Assembly: GCA_036392935.1 (NCBI GenBank)
Contig: DASVWZ010000292.1
Span: 49,329-113,328 of the forward strand
Length of the DNA: 64,000 bases
Reading direction: 5' to 3'
From: DASVWZ01 sp036392935
Lineage (GTDB): Bacteria; Acidobacteriota; Terriglobia; Terriglobales; Acidobacteriaceae
Every line of letters begins with the position of its first letter. Position 1 is the first letter of the stretch. Below the pieces are notes generated by a model. It was not told the origin of the DNA. It searched no databases and worked only from the letters and a program-made list of their open reading frames with translations. This document shows positions 51,685 to 59,187 of the stretch, piece after piece. A program made the translations under genes and the position numbers.

Positions 51685-52953
51685 CTATTCTGCTGCCCAC
51701 TTGACTGACTTCAAATCGATGCCTTCCTTCGCCATCTCGTACAGCGGCGAAAGTTCACGCAGACGGCTGACAGTTTCGACCAGCCGGGCTGCAACGTAAT
51801 CCACTTCCGCTTCCGTGTTGAAGCGGCCAAGACCGAAGCGGATCGAGCTGTGCGCCAGTTCGTCGCCGGTGCCGAGCGCCTTCAAAACATACGATGGCTC
51901 GAGCGTCGCCGAAGTGCAGGCCGAACCGCTTGAAACTGCGATGTCATTGATTCCCATCAGCAGCGACTCGCCTTCAACGTAGGCAAAACTGATGTTCAGA
52001 TTGCCCGGCAGACGGTGCTCCATCGATCCGTTGATGTAGACCTCGTCGAGATGGTTCATGATTCCATCCTTCAGCCGCGTGCGCAGCGCGGTCAGGCGCT
52101 TCGATTCCTGAGGCATATCTTCCATGCAGATCTGACAGGCCTTGCCGAGTCCGACAATGCTCGGAACGTTCAGCGTGCCCGATCGCATGCCGCGCTCGTG
52201 GCCGCCGCCATCGATGATGGCAGCCAGTTGCACGCGCGGATTCTTGCGCCGCACATACAACGCGCCCACACCCTTCGGCCCATACATCTTGTGCGCCGAA
52301 ATCGAGATCAAATCGACATTGGCTTTGTTCACATCGACCGGAATCTTCCCGACGGCCTGGGTCGCGTCGCTGTGGAAGACCACTCCGCGTTCGTGGCAAA
52401 GCTTCCCGATTTCTTCGATCGGCTGCAGCACGCCGATCTCATTGTTCGCCCACATCAGCGTCACCAGGATGGTCTTGTCATCCATGGCGCGCTTCAGTTC
52501 GTCTAGATCGACCAGACCATCGGTTTGCACCGGCAGATAGGTCACGCGATAGCCGTATTTTTCCAGGCGCTTGCAGGTGTCAAGCACGGCCTTGTGCTCG
52601 GTCACCGCAGTAATAATGTGGTTGCCTTTTTCGCGGTACATCTCGGCCACGCCTTTAATGGCGAGATTGTCGCTCTCAGTGGCGCCGGAGGTGAAAATAA
52701 TCTCTTTGGTGCTCGCGCCCACCAGCTTGGCGACGCGTTCACGCGCGGTCTCCACGCCTTCTTCCGCAGCCCAACCAAACGAGTGGTTGCGGCTGGCGGC
52801 GTTGCCGAATTTCTCCATGAAATAGGGCAGCATCTCCTCGAGCACCCGTGGATCCATCGGGGTGGTGGCGTGGTTGTCCATATAAATGGGCAGCCTGACC
52901 CCGTCGGGAACAACCGGCTGCATCTGGGGGAGTGTCTTTACTTCCGTGCTCAT
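51685..52953 (-). CDS. iscS: Cysteine desulfurase IscS
   Basis: 422 aa. PLP lysine in SAHKMYGPKGVGA; active-site cysteine in SSGSACTSATLEPSYVLKAL; N-terminal IYMDNHATTPMDPRVLEEML. Longer N-terminus than E. coli IscS (404) by ~20 residues. Second gene of the operon, after iscR; supplies sulfur to IscU. Confidence 0.96.
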   Translation of the reverse strand: MSTEVKTLPQMQPVVPDGVRLPIYMDNHATTPMDPRVLEEMLPYFMEKFGNAASRNHSFGWAAEEGVETARERVAKLVGASTKEIIFTSGATESDNLAIKGVAEMYREKGNHIITAVTEHKAVLDTCKRLEKYGYRVTYLPVQTDGLVDLDELKRAMDDKTILVTLMWANNEIGVLQPIEEIGKLCHERGVVFHSDATQAVGKIPVDVNKANVDLISISAHKMYGPKGVGALYVRRKNPRVQLAAIIDGGGHERGMRSGTLNVPSIVGLGKACQICMEDMPQESKRLTALRTRLKDGIMNHLDEVYINGSMEHRLPGNLNISFAYVEGESLLMGINDIAVSSGSACTSATLEPSYVLKALGTGDELAHSSIRFGLGRFNTEAEVDYVAARLVETVSRLRELSPLYEMAKEGIDLKSVKWAAE

Positions 52954-53061
52954 TGATTTCTCCTAGTCTTTAATCCTTTTATCTTTGATACTTCTTCGAT
53001 TCGCGCTTAAGCGCGATCGTTTCAAATTCGTGGCCGCGTTTTGCGGCTTTAGAGCCTAAAT

Positions 53062-53502
53062 TCAGCGCGCTATGACAACTAAATCAGCTCCGGTTTCCGG
53101 CGCCTCGCGCATTTCTGAAATCGTGATGCTCTTCAAGACATCTTCAATACTTTGGTTCACCCGGCGCAGCGGCTCGCGGATGGTGCAACGATCGCTCTGT
53201 CCGCACTCGCCGCGCACGCTGATGCACGAGGTAATAAATAATGGACCGTCGATGGCGCGAATCACTTCAAATGCGCTGATCGACCCGGCGTCGCGCGCCA
53301 GCGTATATCCGCCGTTCATGCCGTGTTGCGAATGCAGCAGTCCGGCTTTTACCAGCTTTTGCAGGATTTTGGCCAAGGCTTCCGGGGGAATGCCGTAAGC
53401 TTCGGCTACATCCTTGGCGCTGAAAGCTCCATGTTCGGCGTGCTCAGCCAAGTGCTTCATGGCCATCAGACCGTAATCGGCTTTCTTGGTGAGCTTCAGC
53501 AT
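53062..53502 (-). CDS. iscR: Rrf2-family regulator IscR
   Basis: 146 aa. Winged helix N-terminus MLKLTKKADYGLMAMKHLAE and GGYTLARDAGSISAFEVIRA. Cluster-ligand cysteines at positions 93, 100 and 106 (CISVRGECGQSDRC), close to the E. coli C92/C98/C104 spacing but with one extra residue in the first gap. First gene of the isc operon, probably autoregulatory. Confidence 0.92.
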   Translation of the reverse strand: MLKLTKKADYGLMAMKHLAEHAEHGAFSAKDVAEAYGIPPEALAKILQKLVKAGLLHSQHGMNGGYTLARDAGSISAFEVIRAIDGPLFITSCISVRGECGQSDRCTIREPLRRVNQSIEDVLKSITISEMREAPETGADLVVIAR

Positions 53503-53510
53503 GCCATATC

Positions 53511-53555
53511 CGACCTTTTCGGTCGTACATCTATACTATAGCCGGATTTTGTCAA
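53511..53555 (-). promoter_or_regulatory. iscR leader: hairpin and promoter-like elements
   Basis: Minus-strand TTGACA (53550-53555) with TATAGA/TATAGT-like -10 elements 9-14 bp downstream (suboptimal spacing), followed by a 5-bp hairpin CGACC-GAAAA-GGTCG (53511-53525) just before the iscR start. IscR-regulated promoters often overlap TTGAC in this way. Confidence 0.4.
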
Positions 53556-53633
53556 ATAGCGCAAGCTTTCAGCGAACGGCAGAATTGAGCATTTTAGCGG
53601 TAAGTTATGGTGAGTAAATGGCTTAGTTGATTA

Positions 53634-53648
53634 CGACTATTTTAGTCG
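53634..53648. promoter_or_regulatory. Palindrome resembling an IscR-type operator
   Basis: CGACTATTTTAGTCG: 6-bp arms around three Ts; reads CGACTAAAATAGTCG on the other strand, near the type-1 IscR core GACTAAAATAGTC. Lies 132 bp from iscR and 20 bp upstream of the promoter for the gene at 53753. Confidence 0.5.
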
Positions 53649-53667
53649 CAATTCCGCCATTTGACGC

Positions 53668-53695
53668 TTGACAAGCGATTCAACCCGGCTAAAAT
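53668..53695 (+). promoter_or_regulatory. Sigma70-type promoter for the zinc-binding mini-protein
   Basis: TTGACA (53668-53673), 16-bp spacer, TAAAAT (53690-53695); transcription start expected near 53702, 50 nt before the gene at 53753. Confidence 0.65.
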
Positions 53696-53752
53696 TAATC
53701 CCAACTGACGACCAATCGCCCCCTTTATTTGTCAGAAGCGATTGTCGGCTTT

Positions 53753-53947
53753 ATGACGCCTAGCCAGCCGCCGAAACCTTCCGCCAAGAAGACACCGCCC
53801 GCCGAGTGCAAGCACCCTCGTGTGCAGATCGTCTCGCGCGACGAAGACGCCGAATTTGTCGAATGCGTCGAGTGCGGAGACATCTTCGACTCGAGCGAAT
53901 TCCGCGACATGAACATCGAAGAGACCAAGTTCAACGAAGAGATGTAG
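53753..53947 (+). CDS. Small zinc-ribbon-like protein of unknown function
   Basis: 64 aa from ATG 53753 (MTPSQPPKPSAKK). An in-frame TTG at 53729 is an alternative. C-x-H ... C-x2-C pattern in AECKHPRVQI and FVECVECGDIFD suggests a zinc finger. Located between iscR and the kinase gene; function unknown. Confidence 0.65.
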   Translation: MTPSQPPKPSAKKTPPAECKHPRVQIVSRDEDAEFVECVECGDIFDSSEFRDMNIEETKFNEEM

Positions 53948-54013
53948 AACCAACGGCTCAGGTTCTCGATCAGGCGTGACGTTCCAGCCTTCACGATATA
54001 ATTGCCCGCACGC

Positions 54014-56716
54014 ATGTCTCTTACGGCTGGCACCAAGCTTGGCCCCTACGAGATCCAATCGCCCATCGGTGCGGGCGGGATGGGAGAGGTTTATCACGCC
54101 AAAGACACGCGGCTCGATCGCAGTGTCGCCATAAAAATTCTCCCCCCGCATCTTTCCGAAAATCCTGATGCCAAGCAACGCTTCGACCGTGAAGCGCGGA
54201 CGATTTCTTCGCTGAACCATCCCAACATCTGCACCCTTCATGATGTCGGCCAGCAGGACGGCGTGAATTTCCTGGTCATGGAATACCTCGAGGGCGAGAC
54301 GCTGGCCGAGCGCCTGCGCAAGGGCCCGCTGCCGATCGATCAGGTTTTGAAATATGGAATTGAAATCTGCGACGGACTGGAAAAAGCGCACCGCAGCGGC
54401 GTGGTGCATCGTGACCTGAAACCCGGCAACATCATGCTGACCAAGACCGGCGCCAAGCTGATGGATTTCGGTCTGGCCAAAGCCTCGCTGGTTGGCTCAG
54501 CTACGGGTTCGGGCGCAGTCGTTTCGGCTCTGACTGCGACTCTGGCTACCCCGCTCGGCAGCCATCCGTTGACTGCGCAGGGGATGGTTGTCGGAACGTT
54601 TCAGTACATGGCACCCGAGCAAGTTGAGGGCCGGGAAGCCGACGCGCGTTCGGACATTTTTGCTCTCGGCGCCGTGCTCTACGAAATGGCCACCGGCAAG
54701 CGCGCCTTCGAAGGCCGAACCGCAGCCAGCGCCATGGCTGCGGTGATGGAACGCGAACCTGCGCCCATCTCTTCCATTCAGCCAACCGCGCCCGCTGCGC
54801 TCGATCGTTTGGTCAAAACCTGTCTTGCCAAAGATCCCGATGAACGCTGGCAAACCGCGCACGACGTTAAGCTGCAGCTCAAAGAGATTGCGCAAGTCGG
54901 CGCGTCGACCGAATCGCAATCCGCCGCTGCGGCGGTCGGCGGTTCGGCGCGCAAGCGCGCGAGCCGGTGGCCCTGGGCACTCGCCGGAGTTCTTGGCGCC
55001 ATCGCTATCGCATCTCTGGCGTTCACATATCTCAGCCTGAAGCAGTTGCCGGTTCTGCGCGTCGACATCGGTCCGCCGGACAAAACTCACTTCAACCTCT
55101 CCGGAGATAATTCCGGCCCGGCCGCTATTTCTCCTGACGGCCGTTACGTTGTTTTCGCCGCTTCTGGGGCTGGCGGTGCACAACTTTACTTGCGCGCGCT
55201 CGACGACCTGACAGCCCGTCCACTACCAGGCACCGAAGGTGGGATGTTTCCCTTCTGGTCGCCTGATAGCCGCTCGGTGGGATTCTTTACTACCGAAAAA
55301 TTAAAGCGCGTCGATATCGGCGGCGGATCGGCTGTGAGTATTTGCGATGGCACGCTGCCGCGCGGTGGAAGCTGGAACCAGGATGGCACAATCATCGCAG
55401 CGCTTTCCTACAACCTCGGCATTTTTCGCGTGCTGGCCAGCGGAGGCACGCCAACCGCGATCACCAAAGTTGACTACGTCACAGACTCTTCTCATCGCTG
55501 GCCTTATTTTTTGCCTGACGGCAAGCATTTTCTCTATCTTGCCGTGAACCACGATGCGCCCGCCGGGCCCAACACGGCGATTTTCTTCGCCTCGCTCGAT
55601 GGCAGGGAGAACCGGCGGTTATTCAGTTCTCTGTCGAACGCGGTTTACGCTGCCGGTCACCTGCTTTACCTGCGTGAGAATTCGCTGGTCGCTCAGCCAT
55701 TCGATCCGTCGGCGGGAAAACTCACTGGCGAGCCCAAGACCTTGCGCGATAGCGTTCAGTATGACAGCGCCGTCTGGCGCGCCAATCTGAGCGTCTCCGG
55801 CAACGGGCTAATGGTTTACAGCTCGGGCGGCGTCTACTCGGGATCGGAATCGCTTAGCTGGTACGACCGCAGCGGCAAGGAGACTGGTACGGTCGGAGAA
55901 CCGGGCGCATTCCAGGAGTTGGAGCTTTCTCCCGACGGAAAGCAACTTGCAGTCACGGATGCTAACTCCGCAGCCGCCACCATCTGGATTTACGATCTGG
56001 GAGGCAAGCCCAGGAGTCGCCTGACATTCAATAGCGGCGTCTCCCGCACTCCGGTCTGGTCGCCCGACGGACACGAAGTGGCGTTTACTTCACACCAGCA
56101 GGAGAGTATCTCCGTGCAGGGTGCAAGTGGCGGCACGCCCGAACGCTTATTACTTTCTTTGCCAACTCAGGCTGGCCTGACCAGCACCCCCACCGCTCCG
56201 GGTTTCGGTGGGGTCAGCAGTTGGTCGCGCGACGGCCGCTACCTGATGTACGAAAAAGATCACGTTCTCTATGTGCTTCCGCTGTTCGGCGATGGCAAGC
56301 CGATCAAATACACCGACGGGCGCATGGGAATTTTTTCACCCGACGGCCGCTGGGTCGCCTATGTTTATCCTGTGCCGGGGGGAGTGCCCGAGCTTTTCGT
56401 GGCGCCATTCCCGTGGACAGGGGCCAAGTGGCAGATTTCGCAGGGACTTGGCGCCGAACCTCGGTGGCGCGCCGACGGCAAGGAACTTTATTACACCGAT
56501 CTGACTCAGCTTTATGCTGCCGAAGTGGATGGCTCCGGCTCGGCCTTCCAGGTTGGCAAGATTGCTCCGCTCTTTCATCTCCCACTCACCGGTCTCTCCA
56601 TGGAATATGCTGCGGACCGCGATGGCCAGCGATTCATCGCCATCAACGATGGCGGTAGTTCGTCGCAGTCGCTCACACTGGTGCAAAACTGGCCGGCGGA
56701 GCTTACGGCACGGTAG
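54014..56716 (+). CDS. Eukaryotic-type Ser/Thr protein kinase with WD40-like beta-propeller
   Basis: 900 aa from ATG 54014 (MSLTAGTKLGPYEIQSPIGA). Kinase domain residues ~10-280: glycine loop GAGGMGEVYHAKD, VAIKIL, catalytic HRDLKPGNIM at 132, DFG at 151, and VEGREADARSDIFALGAVLY. A membrane helix (WPWALAGVLGAIAIASLAFT) at about 319-340 leads to an extracytoplasmic PD40/WD40-like propeller (repeats with SPDGRYVVF, SPDSRSVGF, SPDGKQLAV, SPDGHEVAFTS, SPDGRWVAY). Propeller probably senses a ligand. Typical Acidobacteria architecture. Confidence 0.93.
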   Translation: MSLTAGTKLGPYEIQSPIGAGGMGEVYHAKDTRLDRSVAIKILPPHLSENPDAKQRFDREARTISSLNHPNICTLHDVGQQDGVNFLVMEYLEGETLAERLRKGPLPIDQVLKYGIEICDGLEKAHRSGVVHRDLKPGNIMLTKTGAKLMDFGLAKASLVGSATGSGAVVSALTATLATPLGSHPLTAQGMVVGTFQYMAPEQVEGREADARSDIFALGAVLYEMATGKRAFEGRTAASAMAAVMEREPAPISSIQPTAPAALDRLVKTCLAKDPDERWQTAHDVKLQLKEIAQVGASTESQSAAAAVGGSARKRASRWPWALAGVLGAIAIASLAFTYLSLKQLPVLRVDIGPPDKTHFNLSGDNSGPAAISPDGRYVVFAASGAGGAQLYLRALDDLTARPLPGTEGGMFPFWSPDSRSVGFFTTEKLKRVDIGGGSAVSICDGTLPRGGSWNQDGTIIAALSYNLGIFRVLASGGTPTAITKVDYVTDSSHRWPYFLPDGKHFLYLAVNHDAPAGPNTAIFFASLDGRENRRLFSSLSNAVYAAGHLLYLRENSLVAQPFDPSAGKLTGEPKTLRDSVQYDSAVWRANLSVSGNGLMVYSSGGVYSGSESLSWYDRSGKETGTVGEPGAFQELELSPDGKQLAVTDANSAAATIWIYDLGGKPRSRLTFNSGVSRTPVWSPDGHEVAFTSHQQESISVQGASGGTPERLLLSLPTQAGLTSTPTAPGFGGVSSWSRDGRYLMYEKDHVLYVLPLFGDGKPIKYTDGRMGIFSPDGRWVAYVYPVPGGVPELFVAPFPWTGAKWQISQGLGAEPRWRADGKELYYTDLTQLYAAEVDGSGSAFQVGKIAPLFHLPLTGLSMEYAADRDGQRFIAINDGGSSSQSLTLVQNWPAELTAR

Positions 56717-56930
56717 CGGCCGCTTACCTGAAATTAGTGCTCCCCACTTCGATCGCGACCCGGAAATCAACGCCCAGACTTTTCCACAGGCGAAAATGGG
56801 GAAATAAATCGCGAATTTGTGACCGATATCACTAACTTTCTGTGAGCCTATCTATTGCACTGATACCTGTGCAGCTCTTAGTTTGGAAACATGCACTATG
56901 GGAGTTTGAATTCGAGCACAGGGAGTCGGC

Positions 56931-57149
56931 ATGGAAGTCAGGCTGGGAGCGGAATCTGGAGATGGTGCGTTTGCGGAGTTTCGGCGAAAAGTACGGGCAG
57001 CAGAGATTCTGTCGGCGGTGATCATCCGTTTAATGCGTGAAAGTGCTTTTAGCGGAAAGGTGAGTGTGGTTGTGCAAAACGGCAGAATTCTCAAATCGGG
57101 ATACGAGGAGGGATATTTTCGCCAAAAGGGAGACGGATCTGTGACTTAG
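56931..57149 (+). CDS. Small protein resembling DUF2292
   Basis: 72 aa with a GGGAG ribosome site. C-terminal half FSGKVSVVVQNGRILKSGYE resembles the DUF2292 pattern (SVxIVIQDGR). Mixed alpha/beta. Start of the phage-flavoured plus-strand cluster; function unknown. Confidence 0.5.
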   Translation: MEVRLGAESGDGAFAEFRRKVRAAEILSAVIIRLMRESAFSGKVSVVVQNGRILKSGYEEGYFRQKGDGSVT

Positions 57150-57158
57150 GAAAGGCGG

Positions 57159-57279
57159 GATGAAGTGCGTGACCTTCATCGTCGCGTGACGGTGAAGACA
57201 ATTTCATAGCCTAACAGGCACTCCGTAAGAGAAACGGGCCCTGTGGCCGGAAAACAAATCCGGTCGCAGGGCCTTTTTT
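57159..57279 (+). promoter_or_regulatory. Attenuator-like leader with alternative hairpins and intrinsic terminator
   Basis: CTTCATC (57174-57180) can pair with upstream GATGAAG (57159-57165) or, within a 10-bp stem CTTCATCGTC/GACGGTGAAG, with the downstream strand (57188-57197). These are mutually exclusive. A 14-bp stem GGCCCTGTGGCCGG/CCGGTCGCAGGGCC (57237-57250, 57260-57273) followed by TTTTTT terminates just before the next gene. No known riboswitch recognised. Confidence 0.65.
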
Positions 57280-57295
57280 GTTTTGGAAAGGACAT

Positions 57296-57547
57296 ATGGA
57301 TTACGACAACTCGGAAATCGTTTATTTGGAGCTGAAATATTGCGAAACCTGCGGCGGATTGTGGCTGCGCCTGATGGGCAGCACACAGACTGAATGCGCC
57401 GCTTGCCTGGCCTCGCCCCGGTGGAGAAGCAAGAACCGCGGAAAAATAACGCGGCCGCGAATGCCGGTGGCGCAGGAAAAGGACATCAAGGCCGAAAGCC
57501 GCGTCACTGCGCGGAGAACGCTGAAGACCAGCAGGGGGCGAGCATGA
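57296..57547 (+). CDS. Zinc-ribbon protein of unknown function
   Basis: 83 aa from ATG 57296, with GGAAAGG upstream. CETC and CAAC pairs (CETCGGLWLRLMGSTQTECA, then ACL) form a zinc-ribbon-like arrangement, followed by a basic tail. Overlaps the next gene by 4 bp (57544-57547). Confidence 0.65.
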   Translation: MDYDNSEIVYLELKYCETCGGLWLRLMGSTQTECAACLASPRWRSKNRGKITRPRMPVAQEKDIKAESRVTARRTLKTSRGRA

Positions 57548-57987
57548 AACCTGTTGAGCCGGTTGATTCGCAGGATGCAATTACAGAAGCGGAGCTGGAG
57601 AACCTGCCTTTTGTGCCCTATCGTGATCGTACCGTGGCCCTGTTGCGCAGGTATTTTCGGATTTCACTGCAAGTGGGCCGTTTGCCGTCCCTGCTGGGCC
57701 GCGAACTTGTCCCATTCAGGGCGCGGGTGAGTGGTTACGGTTCGAGCACATTTGAGGATGCGGTAATTTTTGTGCACGACATAGACCGTTGCCTGGATGA
57801 GTTGGATCCGCTGGAGCACGACGTGATCGCATTGGTCGTGCTCGAGCAATACACGCAGTTTGAAGCGGCACGAATTCTGCACAATACGGAACGGACAATC
57901 TGTCGGAGCTTTCCGCTGGCCCTGGACCACTTGAGCAAAATTTTGCTAGAGCACCGCATTCTTTTGCCACTTCCGGAGGTCGGATGA
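57544..57987 (+). CDS. Sigma-region-4-like helix-turn-helix protein
   Basis: 147 aa. ALDELDPLEHDVI-like segment (CLDELDPLEHDVIALVVLEQ, then YTQFEAARILHNTERTICRS, then FPLALDHLSKILLE) matches the region-4 HTH of ECF sigma factors, but region 2 is absent. Could be a phage-type transcription regulator. Follows the zinc-ribbon gene with ATGA overlap. Confidence 0.6.
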   Translation: MKPVEPVDSQDAITEAELENLPFVPYRDRTVALLRRYFRISLQVGRLPSLLGRELVPFRARVSGYGSSTFEDAVIFVHDIDRCLDELDPLEHDVIALVVLEQYTQFEAARILHNTERTICRSFPLALDHLSKILLEHRILLPLPEVG

Positions 57988-58150
57988 GGATTTACAAAAA
58001 TCTTGTCAAGGGGGCAATTTGCGCGATTTCGCCGCAAGTGATTGAGAACAAGGCAAAAATATTTTTCGAAAACGTGTCTGGTTTACCCCCTCAAACTTGA
58101 TATTCTGAATATATAGAGTAAAAAATTCTTTTGGAGGTCATGCGGGCGCG

Positions 58151-58615
58151 ATGAAAACGCGCCTGTATTTTTTTGTGACGAAGACGGATAAAAAGCAAGA
58201 GCTGAGCAAAAACGAAGCGGCAAAACCAGCAACAAGCAAGGAATCCAAGGCCGCGGCCGGCGCTCTCGACGACTTGTCGAAAGTCGAAGGCGCAGAGGCG
58301 ATCGCGAAGCTTCCGGGACCGGTTGCCAGAAAAGTTGTCAAGGTGATCGAGAACAACGCCTTTGGGATAGTTGTGCATGCCGTCGCAAAGGCCAAAGAGG
58401 GTGACTTTCACGCGATGAAGCTGGTTTTTGATGTGCTAGAGCGCTTCGAACAACAAGCTCCGCCGGAAGACGGCGACTCACTGTCGAAGGTGTTGCTCTA
58501 CCACCTGGGGCTCAACGAAGAGATGATCAAAGCCGAGCAATGCGCTGTCGAAAACGGCGAGGAGCTCGATGATCCGCTGGTGCAGAAGCTGGCGGCGCAA
58601 TCCGGGATAAAATGA
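58151..58615 (+). CDS. Helical protein of unknown function
   Basis: 154 aa. Central NNAFGIVVHAVAKAKEGDFH, then AMKLVFDVLERFEQQ resembles repeats seen in phage small-terminase-associated proteins (A..IV..L..KAKEGD..A). No catalytic motif. 4-bp overlap with the next gene. Confidence 0.55.
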   Translation: MKTRLYFFVTKTDKKQELSKNEAAKPATSKESKAAAGALDDLSKVEGAEAIAKLPGPVARKVVKVIENNAFGIVVHAVAKAKEGDFHAMKLVFDVLERFEQQAPPEDGDSLSKVLLYHLGLNEEMIKAEQCAVENGEELDDPLVQKLAAQSGIK

Positions 58616-59157
58616 ATCGCAGGGTGGGGCGTGAGCCGAAAGTAAATTTGTGCGCGCGCACGCTTCCCAAGTTGCTTCACTCGGGAATCTTGAAAGGCTT
58701 CATGCTGGACGTTACCTGGATTACAAACCGCGTGGCACTCGGCGGTGCCGTATGGGATACGGAGACCATGGCCGAGCTGGCGAGGCTGGGGATTACACAC
58801 GTCATCGACATGCAGATCGAGTTCGATGACACGCGCCTGGCAGAGCCGTTCGGCATTGCGGTCTGCTGGAACCCGACGGACGACGATTTTCAACCCAAGC
58901 CGGCCGGGCTTTTCCGCCGGGGAGTGGACTTTGCCGAGCGTGCGTTGGATGAGCCGCAGGCAAAACTTTATGTGCATTGTGCCGCGGGAGTTCATCGCGG
59001 GCCGATGATGGCTCTGGCGATACTTTGTTCGACGGGTTGGGAGTTGGATGCGGCGCTGGATGCGATCGAGACGAAACGGCCGGTGGCCGAGTTTCCTAAA
59101 GTTTATTTGAACAGCGTGAAAGAATTTTTACAGCAAGCTTCGACGATAAGAACGTAA
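58612..59157 (+). CDS. Dual-specificity phosphatase-like protein
   Basis: 181 aa (an internal ATG at 58702, MLDVTW, is also possible). P-loop HCAAGVHRGP with Cys123 and Arg129; general-acid region ITHVIDMQIEFDDTRLAEPF. The fold starts near residue 30. ATGA overlap with the upstream gene. Substrate unknown; unusual in a phage-like cluster. Confidence 0.85.
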   Translation: MNRRVGREPKVNLCARTLPKLLHSGILKGFMLDVTWITNRVALGGAVWDTETMAELARLGITHVIDMQIEFDDTRLAEPFGIAVCWNPTDDDFQPKPAGLFRRGVDFAERALDEPQAKLYVHCAAGVHRGPMMALAILCSTGWELDAALDAIETKRPVAEFPKVYLNSVKEFLQQASTIRT

Positions 59158-59187
59158 TTTTTTTGTTGCAGGTTTTGGAGAACAAAA

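Noticed and set aside
57159..57279. c-di-GMP, SAM, cobalamin or guanidine riboswitch
   Set aside because: None of the conserved cores of these classes could be found in the leader.
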